Assembly (NCBI GenBank): GCA_002163975.1
Contig: CP019636.1
Location: forward strand, 434,001 to 498,000
DNA from: Nostocales cyanobacterium HT-58-2
GTDB lineage: Bacteria; Cyanobacteriota; Cyanobacteriia; Cyanobacteriales; Nostocaceae
DNA length: 64,000 bases
Direction: 5' to 3'
The notes beneath the pieces are model-generated. The model did not search any database, was not told where the DNA came from, and saw only the letters and a program-made list of their open reading frames with translations. Below, in pieces: positions 38,243-47,664 of the stretch (positions are counted from its first letter, which is position 1; every line of letters starts with the position of its first letter). A program made the translations under genes and the position numbers.

Positions 38243-40294
38243 ATGCAAGAACCGACAAACTCCGAGGAATTCTTGGATCAGTTTTTGGTTTGTGGGCTAG
38301 GTACTTTAGGTCAACATTGTGTTGTTGCTCTCAAGAAATTTGACGTCAGCGTTATTGCTATTGACAAACAGCAACCTCAAGATTGGGAGATTCCTAACAT
38401 TTGCGATTTGTGGGATAACTTGTTGATTGGTGATTGTCGTCAAACCAGCATTCTAGAACAAGCCAAAATTCAACAGTGTCGAGCCGCAATTATAGTGACT
38501 GGTAATGAGCAAGTCAATGCAGAAACAGCTTTAGTCGTAAGAAAACTCAATCCCCAAACCCGCTTGGTTATTCGTTCAGATAAACAAAATCTTAATGAAT
38601 TACTCAGTGAACATCTAGGAAATTTTATCGCCTTTGAGCCAACTGAACTACCTGCTTCTTCCTTTGCCCTTGCCGCTCTTGGTACAGAAACACTAGGATT
38701 TTTCAATATAGAAGGAGAGTGGCTACGGGTGGTGAAGCGCACTTTGTTACCAGACGATCCCTGGTCTTATCGCCGTTTGCTACACGAATTAAATACTCAC
38801 ACTCGTAAGATTCTTTATATCACGTCTGATTCCACTATCCTGCCAACTGACTCTTTCTATCAATGGGAACCTGATACACGCATAAACGCAGGAGACACAA
38901 TTGTTTATATCGAAGCAACCAAGCCATCTGCCCCTACTTCTGAGAAATTGGGTAGAAATATCTTGCTCAATCCTTGGAAATTCTTTAGAAGACTCAAGCG
39001 CTTCAAATGGTTAACTCTCAAGCAGCAAATAACTGAATTTTGGCGCAAAAGTGATGAAAATCGCCTTAAACAAATATGGATTAGCTGCTTAGTCATAGTA
39101 GGCTTTCTACTGCTGGTGGGAACTATTTTGTATCAGTTAAACTATCCCAAGATCAGTTTGGTAGACTCCTTTTTCGTTTCAGCCATACTGCTTCTAGGGG
39201 GATTCAGTGACTTATTTGGTGGTTTCAATTTTGAACTTCCTGTTTCTGTTTGGTTGCGGTTCATTAGCCTGGGTATAGCTATTGCTGGTACGGTTTTAGT
39301 CGGGATACTCTACAGCTTTCTTACGGAAAGACTTTTAACCGCAAAATTCCAATTAAGCAAGCGACGTCCGCCCATTCCTCAAAAAGACCATGTGGTCGTC
39401 GTTGGACTCGGTCGAGTTGGTCAACGAGTTGTAGCTCTATTGCAAGAATACAAGCAGCCACTCGTGGGCATGACACTAAATAAAGATTTTGACATGGCAA
39501 TTTTACCGGAGATGCCACTCATTGTTGGTTCTTTCAATGAGTCTCTCGCCAAAGCAAATCTCAACACCGCAAAAAGCGTTGTTGTCGTTACTAATGAGGA
39601 AATGCTGAATTTGGAAATCAGCTTGATGGCATATAGTGCTAATCCAAAAAGTCACTTGGTTATTCGCACCACTGGTCAAGGTTTGAGTGAAAATTTAGCT
39701 GGATTACTGCCCACTGCTCAAGTCTTATCTGCCTACGCTGTAGCAGCTGAGGCATTTGCTGGAGCAGCATTTGGGGAAAAAATAATTAACCTGTTCCGCG
39801 TCAATCAAAAAACTATATTAATAACAGAATATCAAATTGAAGCTAACGATACTCTCAATGGGTTACTGCTATCCGAAATTGCCTATGGTTACGGAGTTGT
39901 GCCAATTCTTTATAGAAAAGAACACGAAGATCCCAAGTTGATGCCTTCTGAAGATTTACGTGTAACCGAAGGCGATCGCATGATGGTTCTGGCAACAAGC
40001 AATGGTCTTCGGCGCATTGAGCAAGGAAGAAGAAACTTCATGTTAAAAAGCTGGCGAGTACATATTGTGAGAGCCTTGACTGAAGAGGCAGTGTTTGAGG
40101 GAGCTAATGTGATGACTCGAATTTCTGGATGTAGTCTCACTATGGCTAGAAACTTGATGAACAACTTACCCAGAACGTTGCATTCACCACTCTACAAACA
40201 CCAAGCTCAGCGTCTTGTTAGAGAATTAAGCAGATCTCAAGTTATGGCTCACTTGGTTGCAATGACTGCTCAAGAAGACACAGATAGCATCTAA
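38243..40294 (+). CDS. RCK/TrkA-N domain ion channel-like protein
   Basis: 683 residues. An N-terminal TrkA-N (RCK) domain starts with FLVCGLGTLGQH (about 14-135) and is followed by a TrkA-C-like part to about 230. Two to three membrane segments lie at about 278-300, 312-335 and 340-362. A second RCK unit begins VVVVGLGRVGQRV (about 385-600). A pore loop would be expected at SAILLLGGFSDLFGGF, but the classical K+ filter TVGYGD is absent. The protein may be a K+ channel with a divergent filter, or another conductance gated by NAD(H)-binding RCK domains. No partner is apparent nearby. Confidence 0.8.
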   Translation: MQEPTNSEEFLDQFLVCGLGTLGQHCVVALKKFDVSVIAIDKQQPQDWEIPNICDLWDNLLIGDCRQTSILEQAKIQQCRAAIIVTGNEQVNAETALVVRKLNPQTRLVIRSDKQNLNELLSEHLGNFIAFEPTELPASSFALAALGTETLGFFNIEGEWLRVVKRTLLPDDPWSYRRLLHELNTHTRKILYITSDSTILPTDSFYQWEPDTRINAGDTIVYIEATKPSAPTSEKLGRNILLNPWKFFRRLKRFKWLTLKQQITEFWRKSDENRLKQIWISCLVIVGFLLLVGTILYQLNYPKISLVDSFFVSAILLLGGFSDLFGGFNFELPVSVWLRFISLGIAIAGTVLVGILYSFLTERLLTAKFQLSKRRPPIPQKDHVVVVGLGRVGQRVVALLQEYKQPLVGMTLNKDFDMAILPEMPLIVGSFNESLAKANLNTAKSVVVVTNEEMLNLEISLMAYSANPKSHLVIRTTGQGLSENLAGLLPTAQVLSAYAVAAEAFAGAAFGEKIINLFRVNQKTILITEYQIEANDTLNGLLLSEIAYGYGVVPILYRKEHEDPKLMPSEDLRVTEGDRMMVLATSNGLRRIEQGRRNFMLKSWRVHIVRALTEEAVFEGANVMTRISGCSLTMARNLMNNLPRTLHSPLYKHQAQRLVRELSRSQVMAHLVAMTAQEDTDSI

Positions 40295-40391
40295 CTTTTT
40301 CTGGATTATGCCTGATGTCAGGATAGACTTGACAGATTCTTGTGTGTTTCTACTGTCTTTACATAAGATTTATATTTGAGTTCCGAGATAT

Positions 40392-41402
40392 TTAGAAGCG
40401 GACTGCAATCTTACCGAAATGCGCCCCACTCTCCATGTACTCCAATGCCTGCCGTGCTTCTTCAAAGGGGAACACTCGGTCAACAATAGGTTTGAGACGA
40501 TGCAAAGCAATTGCCCGGTTCATTGCCTCAAACATGGCGCGGCTGCCTACGTAAATGCCTTGTACAGTAATCCCTTTATGCAGAATAGATACAGTACTGA
40601 CATCTGTAGTGAAACCAGAAAGCACCCCAATTAAACTGATATGTCCGGCGTAACGAACAGCACGTAGCGATTTGTTGAAAGTTCCTGCACCGCCAACTTC
40701 TATGATGCGGTCAACACCTACTTGATTTGTCAGTTCCCAAACTTTTTCATCCCAGTTTGGTGTCGTTTTGTAATTGATGAGTTCAGATGCTCCAAGTTGC
40801 TTCAATTTGTCTAGCTTCTGGTCACTGCTGGAAGTACCAATGATTTGCACCCCCATGATTTTGCCAAACTGCAACGCAAATACAGAAACTCCTCCCGTAC
40901 CTTGTATAAGAACGGTGTCACCAGCTTTGAGCTTGCCATCCGTTGTCAGGGCGTTCCAAGCTGTTACCGCAGCACAAGGAAGTGTTGCTGCTTCCTCATC
41001 AGACAGGTGTTCTGGCACATGAACAACGCCATCTTCATGGAGTGTCACGTACTCAGCTAAGATACCATCAATGGCTCCGCCCAAAGCAGATTTTGCTTTT
41101 TCTGCAGAGAATTCCCCTTCCAACCAGGTTTGCATGAAGATGCCAGCCACGCGATCGCCCACTTTGACTCTGGTCACTCCCTCGCCAACAGCAACCACTT
41201 CCCCGACACCATCAGATAACGGCACAAATGGCAGCTTTTGCTTATATCCATATGCTCCTTTGACAGTTAACAAGTCCCGATAATTGAGTGAAGCCGCACG
41301 CATCTTCAAGAGAACTTGTCCTGTTTGTGGTTGCGGTTCTGGTTTTTCAACCAGTGTCAACGCATCTAAACCTTCTTTAGAGTGAACTTCCCAAACTTTC
41401 AT
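40392..41402 (-). CDS. Zinc-independent MDR-family oxidoreductase (quinone oxidoreductase-like)
   Basis: 336 residues. It has a GroES-like N-domain (SLNYRDLLTVKGAYG, then PLSDGVGEVVAVGEGV) and a Rossmann domain with IQGTGGVSVFALQFGK (about 165-185). The cysteine cluster and catalytic Cys/His of zinc alcohol dehydrogenases are absent. This points to an NADPH:quinone oxidoreductase-like enzyme rather than a true alcohol dehydrogenase. The substrate is unknown. It stands alone on the minus strand, converging with the channel-like gene. Confidence 0.85.
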   Translation of the reverse strand: MKVWEVHSKEGLDALTLVEKPEPQPQTGQVLLKMRAASLNYRDLLTVKGAYGYKQKLPFVPLSDGVGEVVAVGEGVTRVKVGDRVAGIFMQTWLEGEFSAEKAKSALGGAIDGILAEYVTLHEDGVVHVPEHLSDEEAATLPCAAVTAWNALTTDGKLKAGDTVLIQGTGGVSVFALQFGKIMGVQIIGTSSSDQKLDKLKQLGASELINYKTTPNWDEKVWELTNQVGVDRIIEVGGAGTFNKSLRAVRYAGHISLIGVLSGFTTDVSTVSILHKGITVQGIYVGSRAMFEAMNRAIALHRLKPIVDRVFPFEEARQALEYMESGAHFGKIAVRF

Positions 41403-41807
41403 AGTAGTTTCCTAGAGTTCTGGTAATACAAAGTATATGAAAAGCTGCGCTCAACTGTTGGTGGATTTGCAAACGACTGATTTGTCATATTATCAGGGTA
41501 GCTCTTCACATTCGCGTCTGCATACACGCTTTACAAACGCGCCACGTGTGCTTTGTGCTTACTGAGGCACTGAGCCAAGTTCGTACAATATATTGTATCA
41601 TTAATGACATATTGGATTGTTAAGACAGACGCTAGTAAGCGGTGACACGCCGAATAGCACAACCTCCAGTAATAATGGTCGTAGAGGCGCTGATATCATC
41701 GACGCCGATTTTTTGTGAATATAAGTCACAAAATGTTAATAGGTTGTAGAAACTCGATTTATCACGTTTGTGCAACCTGTCAGCTCTTTGGGATAGCAGA
41801 AATTACT
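41403..41807. other. Divergent intergenic region with a 14-bp palindrome
   Basis: No gene is seen. TACAATATATTGTA at 41584-41597 is a perfect palindrome, followed shortly by ATCATTAATGACATATTGG. It could be an operator for the protease or oxidoreductase gene. The in-frame extension of the protease upstream of 41808 is not conserved-looking and is left out. Confidence 0.5.
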
Positions 41808-43064
41808 ATGTCTTTGTCATCTTCTGAAGAACAACGTTTCTCACCCCTTTGGCGTCAAGTCGCTAGCCATGCTCTGGTAGCTGTTTTGAGTGTGGCGTTA
41901 ACTTTGACGAGTTTATGGGCATTTCCCAGCTTGCAAATTCTTAAGCGATCGCCGCTTCCTATTGCTACCGTACCGAGTCCTACGACCATAGTAGAAACGG
42001 CTGCAGCTCCAACAACCGCCGTTCAGGAAGTTGCTATTCGCAGTTTCGTGAGTGCTGCTATTAATCGAGTGGGACCCGCAGTTGTGAGAATTGATACAGA
42101 GCGTACAATCACCAGGCGTACGCCTGACACGTTTTTTGGTGATCCTTTCTTGCGTGATTTTTTTGGTAATGACTTCTTTCCCAGAGTGCCTCAAGAGTAC
42201 CGTCAACGTGGAGAAGGTTCTGGTTTTATTATTGACCCCAATGGTATGATTCTCACCAATGCTCATGTTGTGAGCGGTGCTGATTCTGTGACCGTCACTC
42301 TCAAGGATGGACGCAAGCTAAAAGGAGAGGTGAAGGGGGTGGATGAGCCTTCGGATTTGGCGGTTGTCAAAATTAATGGAAAAAACTTGCCAGTTGCCCC
42401 CCTCGGTAATTCTAAGGACTTGCAAGTGGGTGATTGGGCGATCGCCGTTGGTAACCCATTAGGATTAGATAACACCGTGACTTTGGGCATTATCAGCACC
42501 CTGAACCGCTCCAGTGCTCAAGTTGGCATCCCCGATAAACGCTTAGACTTTATTCAAACCGATGCTGCGATCAATCCTGGGAACTCTGGTGGTCCCTTGC
42601 TGAATGAACAAGGTGAAGTCATTGGTATCAATACAGCTATTCGTGCTGATGCTCAGGGAATTGGGTTTGCCATTCCTATTGACAAAGCCAAGGTGATTAA
42701 AGATGCTTTGGCTCGTGGTCAAAAAATTTCCCATCCTTACATCGGCGTTCAAATGATTACCCTCGCACCAGAACTTGCAAGAGAATCTAATAGTGACCCC
42801 AATACGACAATCATTCTGCCAGAAATCGATGGCGTGTTGGTGATGCAAGTCATGCCGAGTAGTCCTGCGGCTGCGGCTGGCTTACGTCGGGGAGACGTGA
42901 TTACTCAGGTTGATGGAAAAACGATAACGACTGCTGAGCAATTGCAAGACTTGGTAGAACAGAGTCGAGTTAACCAGTCCTTGCAGTTCACGATACAACG
43001 AGGTGAACAAACTCAGCAGCTGAGTGTGAAACCGGGTGAACTCCGGGAAGCCGCTTCTGAGTAA
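41808..43064 (+). CDS. HtrA/Deg-family serine protease with one PDZ domain
   Basis: 418 residues from the ATG at 41808 (MSLSSSEEQRF). A GTG 93 bases earlier would add a Cys-rich tail that looks non-coding. A hydrophobic signal or anchor segment (about 18-36, ALVAVLSVALTLTSLWAF) targets it across the membrane. The catalytic triad is His153 (TNAHVVSG), Asp183 (SDLAVVKI) and Ser260 (GNSGGPLL). A single PDZ domain (about 300-410) follows, with GVLVMQVMPSSPAAAAGLRRGD. Such Hho/HtrA proteases degrade damaged proteins in the periplasm or thylakoid lumen. Which of the cyanobacterial paralogues (HhoA, HhoB, HtrA) it matches I cannot decide. Confidence 0.92.
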   Translation: MSLSSSEEQRFSPLWRQVASHALVAVLSVALTLTSLWAFPSLQILKRSPLPIATVPSPTTIVETAAAPTTAVQEVAIRSFVSAAINRVGPAVVRIDTERTITRRTPDTFFGDPFLRDFFGNDFFPRVPQEYRQRGEGSGFIIDPNGMILTNAHVVSGADSVTVTLKDGRKLKGEVKGVDEPSDLAVVKINGKNLPVAPLGNSKDLQVGDWAIAVGNPLGLDNTVTLGIISTLNRSSAQVGIPDKRLDFIQTDAAINPGNSGGPLLNEQGEVIGINTAIRADAQGIGFAIPIDKAKVIKDALARGQKISHPYIGVQMITLAPELARESNSDPNTTIILPEIDGVLVMQVMPSSPAAAAGLRRGDVITQVDGKTITTAEQLQDLVEQSRVNQSLQFTIQRGEQTQQLSVKPGELREAASE

Positions 43065-43091
43065 TGATACAGAGTTGCGTTCATAGGTGTC

Positions 43092-43154
43092 ACCTCACCC
43101 CCGTCCCTCTCCTTGCTAAGGAGAGGGGTGCCCGGAGGGCGGGGTGAGGTTTTT
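43092..43154. terminator. Long hairpin between the HtrA protease and a convergent kinase
   Basis: ACCTCACCCC (43092-43101) faces GGGGTGAGGT (43141-43150), ending in TTTTT. A nested hairpin, CCTCTCCTT-GCT-AAGGAGAGG, lies inside. The CCTCACCCC/GGGGTGAGG palindrome is also a widespread interspersed repeat in cyanobacteria. Confidence 0.75.
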
Positions 43155-43265
43155 GAATGCAACTTAGTATGATTTCACTACGCTTCGGTGAAAGGTACGG
43201 TGAAAGCCCAAAGGGTCAGGGGGAAAGGACAATTCTTCCTTTCCCCCTTATCCGAACTGTATTGC

Positions 43266-46200
43266 CTACACCCTGGTTCTTTTTGCATTCTGTTTGACTA
43301 ATTCAGAAATCGCCTCAACTAACAAAGTTGGGTCTACTGGCTTAGAGATATGCTTTTGAAAACCTGCTGTGAGTGCTTGTTCTTCGTTCATTTCCCCTGC
43401 ATAGGCGGTTAGGGCGATCGCCTTTGTTTGCCCTCCCTGCTCTGGTGGCAAAGTTCTCACTTGTCGTATTAATGTATATCCATCAATCTCTGGCATACCA
43501 ATATCTGATACCAGCACATCTGGCAGCAATTGAGTTAAGGCAGTCAGTGCTTCACTAGCGTTTGTCACTGCTGTTACACTCGCCCCAGATCCCTCTAATA
43601 GGAAGGTTACAAACTCCCGCGTGTCTGCATCGTCATCTACTAATAAAACCGTTATGCCATTCAAATTGATGCATGACTCAGATTGTGTATCGTTTTCGAG
43701 TGTCTGTGATTGCGTTGGCATCAGCGGTAGTTTCACTGTAAAAGCTGCCCCTTTACCAACGCCAGGGCTATCTGCCCAGACTGTTCCACCATGCAGTTCG
43801 ACTAAGTGACGGACAATCGCAAGACCTAATCCCAGTCCACCAAACTTTCTGGTTGTGGTACTGTTCTCTTGACGGAAGTAGTCAAATACATAGGGAAGGA
43901 AGTCAGGATCAATGCCCTTACCTGTATCAGCGACTACAATTTGAGCTTGGGTGTCAACTCGTTTCAGTTGGATGTCTACTTCTCCACCTGCTGGTGTAAA
44001 TTTGACCGCATTCGAGAGCAAATTCCAAATGATTTGCTGTAATCTGCTTGAGTCGCCCAGAACTTGCCCTAGATTTGGTTCAAGCGTTGTGTGTATCTTA
44101 ATTGACTTAGCCTCTGCTGACAAACGTACTGTTTCTATTGCTGCTAGAATAACTGCTACTAGGTCAACATGGTAAATATTTAAACTAAGCTTTCCTCGTA
44201 AAATTCGGGAGACATCCAGCAAATCTTCAATCAATTGAATCTGTACTTTAGCATTGCGCTCGATAGTTTCCAAAGCGCGGTCGGTTGTCTTTTGATCTAA
44301 CTGAGATTTGCGCAGCAGCTTTGCCCAGCCTAAAATGGGGTTGAGTGGCGATCGCAACTCATGAGAAAGAACAGCTAAAAACTCATCTTTAATCCGATTG
44401 GCTGCTTCTGCAGTTTCTCGCGCCTTCTGCTCAGCCTCGTATAAACGAGCACGTTCTATTGCCTGAGCGCATTGCTGTGCCATTGTCAGCATGAAGGCGC
44501 GGTCATACTCATTAAACTCCTGAATCTCAGTAAAAGCTAGGGATATTCCGCCCAAGGCTCGTCCTTCTAGCAGCAACGGAATCGAAATCCAAGCCTCATA
44601 GTTATATTGAGCGTATGCCTCAGCCAGATGTGGATAACGAGCTATCCGTGTCTCTGTTGGTTCTGACCAGATAGGTTCTCCAGTTCTGACTGTTTCTGCC
44701 AGTGGTGCAGATGCATGAATCGAGAATCGACGCCACGCACCTAGCAATAGATCCTGTTCATAACCAACGGCACGCACGATCTCAAGTTCTGTACCATCCT
44801 CAGTTAATAGTGCGACGAGAGCAGAATTTGCCCCTAAAGCTGCCATACCCTGCTCAACAATAACTTCAGCAACCTGTGTCGAAGTTAAGGATTCGGAAAG
44901 TGCAGCAGTCACGTCTTGAAGACGGGCAGTGCGATCAGCTGCTTGAACAGCAGTTTGTTGGGAGTGCTGTGCTTCTCTGTAGAGTCGGGCGTTATCAATA
45001 GCTACCGCAGCACGACGAGCCAGTTCTTCAGCCAATATGAGGTCGTTAGTATCAAAGCGACGACCTGATTCTGAAGAGACCAAACAAATGGCTCCCAGTA
45101 CCTCTCCACGTACTATGAGCGGTACACCCATGCTTGATTTAGGAGCAAGCTGTTGCAGGAGTTTTAGGTGGTCAGCATTTTGGGCTGCTGCATATATATG
45201 GTCATCAGTAACGACAGGAGTTAGTGTTGTCTTGCCTGCCTGTATAACTTCCGCAAGACCTACAACTTTTGCCAAATCAGATGGATATTTTCGTAGCTGT
45301 TCTACCAAGTCCTGTTTTGCTGTATCAGCATGAGCAACAGCCACCCGACGAGTGGATTGATTCTCATCGAGAATATCAACGACGCACCAATCTGCGATCG
45401 CAGACACTGCCAAACGAGCCACACTGGCTAACGTTATCTCATAATCTAATGATGAAGCCAGGATATCACTAGCTTGAGCAAGAAAGGCTAGTCTCTCCTC
45501 AGCTCGCTTACGCTCGGTGATATCCCGAGAAGATACTTGCATTTCTAAAATTTGCCCAGTTTCTGGGTCTCGGATGGCTCGAACAGTGGCTTCAATCCAA
45601 ATATAACGTCCATCTTTGTGACGTGCTCGATGAGTGATGGTATAGATATCTGGTAAGTCTGCATTGATTGGATAGTTTCTAGCAATCTCAACCAAATCAT
45701 CTGGGTGAACTAACTCCTCACCAGGACGATCCACCAGTTCCTCTGGTTGATAACCAAGTACTGTATAGCAAGCTGGTGAGACGTACAAAAGAGTTCCATT
45801 GATCGAGAGACGCGAAATAATATCCGTTGAGTTTTCAGCCATCAAGCGGAAACGCGCTTCACTCTCTTGCAATGCTAATTCTGTCAGCTTGCGCGCTGTG
45901 ATGTCAACCGACACTCCCACCACCCGCAAAGCCTGTCCATCGGCTCCCCGTTGGACAATGTTTCCCTGACTCACTAACCATCGCACTTTGCCATCTGGGC
46001 TAAGCACTCTGTACTCTAAAATATAAGGTATTTCACCACGCAAAGCTAAGGCGCTTCTTTGCGCAACATAGGGACGGTCTTCTGGATGGATGAGCGCAAC
46101 AAATTCATCGCCTGTCGCCCGCTGAATTCCCCAAATTTTTAAAGCACTTTCTGAGCAAACAACTTGGCGAGTTGTAACATCGAAATCCCAGGCAACCATG

Positions 46201-46676
46201 TCAGCAGCAGATAAAGCGTGCTGCAACCGCTCCTCCATGTCACGAAGTGTTGCCTCTGCTTGCTTGCGCTCAGTAATTTCTGTAACATAAATTGACACCC
46301 CATCTGCGGAAGGATAAACACGGTTCTCAAACCAGCGCTGCCAAGATGAATAAAAGTACTCGAACTGGACAACCGTTTGCTCTGCTACAGCTCGATGCAC
46401 TTCCGAGTCAAATAGGCTCCCCACCGTATCCGGGAACACATCCCAAAGACATTTCCCTAATAGTTCTTCCTGAGGAATTCCCACAATTTCCGCTACACGG
46501 TCATTGACGTAAATGTAGCGCCATTCTTTGTCCAGTACAAAGAATTGGTCTTTGATTCTAGATAAAGCGTTTTCCAAGCTTGCTTTCGCCACGTCGTTTG
46601 TTGGCATATCATGCGCCCTTGACTCGCCACCAGAAAAGGGGTCCTCTGGGATGTCTGCCTTAACTTTAGGAGTCAC
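43266..46676 (-). CDS. Hybrid histidine kinase: PAS-PAS-PAS-GAF-GAF-HisKA-HATPase-REC
   Basis: 1136 residues, soluble. Three PAS domains (about 36-150, 150-275, 275-400) each end in a variant of DITARK/DITERK. Two GAF domains follow (about 410-590 and 600-750). HisKA has His772 (SHELRSPLNP), and the HATPase (about 870-985) has DTGKGI and GGLGLGLAI. The C-terminal receiver has Asp1058 in SDIGMPEIDG. A GTG start is supported by AAGGAG 8 bases upstream. The GAF domains lack a bilin Cys-His. It resembles the 834-residue kinase at 59807-62311 in its kinase-receiver half. The signal is unknown. Confidence 0.93.
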   Translation of the reverse strand: MTPKVKADIPEDPFSGGESRAHDMPTNDVAKASLENALSRIKDQFFVLDKEWRYIYVNDRVAEIVGIPQEELLGKCLWDVFPDTVGSLFDSEVHRAVAEQTVVQFEYFYSSWQRWFENRVYPSADGVSIYVTEITERKQAEATLRDMEERLQHALSAADMVAWDFDVTTRQVVCSESALKIWGIQRATGDEFVALIHPEDRPYVAQRSALALRGEIPYILEYRVLSPDGKVRWLVSQGNIVQRGADGQALRVVGVSVDITARKLTELALQESEARFRLMAENSTDIISRLSINGTLLYVSPACYTVLGYQPEELVDRPGEELVHPDDLVEIARNYPINADLPDIYTITHRARHKDGRYIWIEATVRAIRDPETGQILEMQVSSRDITERKRAEERLAFLAQASDILASSLDYEITLASVARLAVSAIADWCVVDILDENQSTRRVAVAHADTAKQDLVEQLRKYPSDLAKVVGLAEVIQAGKTTLTPVVTDDHIYAAAQNADHLKLLQQLAPKSSMGVPLIVRGEVLGAICLVSSESGRRFDTNDLILAEELARRAAVAIDNARLYREAQHSQQTAVQAADRTARLQDVTAALSESLTSTQVAEVIVEQGMAALGANSALVALLTEDGTELEIVRAVGYEQDLLLGAWRRFSIHASAPLAETVRTGEPIWSEPTETRIARYPHLAEAYAQYNYEAWISIPLLLEGRALGGISLAFTEIQEFNEYDRAFMLTMAQQCAQAIERARLYEAEQKARETAEAANRIKDEFLAVLSHELRSPLNPILGWAKLLRKSQLDQKTTDRALETIERNAKVQIQLIEDLLDVSRILRGKLSLNIYHVDLVAVILAAIETVRLSAEAKSIKIHTTLEPNLGQVLGDSSRLQQIIWNLLSNAVKFTPAGGEVDIQLKRVDTQAQIVVADTGKGIDPDFLPYVFDYFRQENSTTTRKFGGLGLGLAIVRHLVELHGGTVWADSPGVGKGAAFTVKLPLMPTQSQTLENDTQSESCINLNGITVLLVDDDADTREFVTFLLEGSGASVTAVTNASEALTALTQLLPDVLVSDIGMPEIDGYTLIRQVRTLPPEQGGQTKAIALTAYAGEMNEEQALTAGFQKHISKPVDPTLLVEAISELVKQNAKRTRV

Positions 46677-46899
46677 TATCTCAACTCCTTATTTTTGAAA
46701 CTGTGTAGCTATCAAGTCTTTACTATTTTGATTCACTTGATGCAGTAGCTCCTCAATCCATTTCACAGCTAACAGTAGAAGTTTAGTCTATCTGTTCTCC
46801 CAACAGTTAATGCTTTGGCATGAAACTCCTGTTTCTTCAAGAAATTTTACTTGCAAACGTTCCAAAAGCAGAATAAAAACACAAGCAAGCACTTAAGTT

Positions 46900-47577
46900 T
46901 CAAGAAATACTTAATTCTTTGGCATAAGCTTTCACAAGATAATCAATACCAGTGATAGCTGCACCAACGACAACAGCATATGCCCCTAAATCCATAGCAC
47001 AACGAGCCATCTGAGGTGAAGAAATACCCCCTTCACAAATAGCTGGAACGTTTAACTGGTGCACCATTTGGGTGAGAAGTTCCCAGCCAGGTGGAGAAAG
47101 ATGCTGGGTTGAAGCAGTATAACCAAAAAGAGTTGTCCCCACAACATCTGCACCAGCCGCAACAGCCGCTTTTGCTGCCTCGATTGTGTCTACATCTGCC
47201 ATAACTGGTTTGCCTAATTTTTTGTGAATTTGGGCAATCATATCTGCCATTGTTTCACCCCCAGGGCGATTTCTGGTAGTCGCGTCTATGGCAATGATGT
47301 CTGCTCCCGCTTCTGCTACAGCAGCCGCATGGGAAAACTGTGGGGTAATGTATACATCATAACCAGATATGGCTTGTTTCCACAATCCAATAATTGGTAC
47401 TTTCACTCTTTCCCGTACTGCATGAATGTGCTCTGGAGTATCAATTCTGACGGCAACAGCACCGTTATTGACAGCAGCGATCGCCATTGCTGCGATAATC
47501 ATTGGTTCGTGCAGTGGGGATTCAACAGGTGCTTGACAAGATACGATGAGTCCGTGGCGTAAGCTGTGAATTAGCAT
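46900..47577 (-). CDS. nanE: Putative N-acetylmannosamine-6-phosphate 2-epimerase
   Basis: 225 residues, TIM-barrel. It matches the NanE family in length and motifs: GLIVSCQAPVESPLH at the start, NGAVAVRIDTPEHI, VPIIGLWKQ, ADIIAIDATTRNRPGG, KPVMADVDTIEAA and ICEGGISSP. The enzyme converts N-acetylmannosamine 6-phosphate to N-acetylglucosamine 6-phosphate. The rest of a sialic acid pathway is not seen nearby, so here it may serve amino-sugar recycling. It follows the kinase gene at 47661-49784 on the same strand with an 83-base gap containing heptamer repeats. Confidence 0.9.
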   Translation of the reverse strand: MLIHSLRHGLIVSCQAPVESPLHEPMIIAAMAIAAVNNGAVAVRIDTPEHIHAVRERVKVPIIGLWKQAISGYDVYITPQFSHAAAVAEAGADIIAIDATTRNRPGGETMADMIAQIHKKLGKPVMADVDTIEAAKAAVAAGADVVGTTLFGYTASTQHLSPPGWELLTQMVHQLNVPAICEGGISSPQMARCAMDLGAYAVVVGAAITGIDYLVKAYAKELSIS

Positions 47578-47635
47578 GGAAGTGTGAAGATGGAGTGATG
47601 ACCAGACAAGGGGAGACGAAGAAACAGCGATAAAT

Positions 47636-47664
47636 ACCTCTTGACTCTTGACTCTTGACTTTAC
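47636..47664. repeat. Heptanucleotide repeat CTTGACT
   Basis: About four tandem units of CTTGACT (plus strand) reach the end of the kinase gene. Similar CTGACTC units lie inside that gene at about 49048-49070. Confidence 0.75.
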
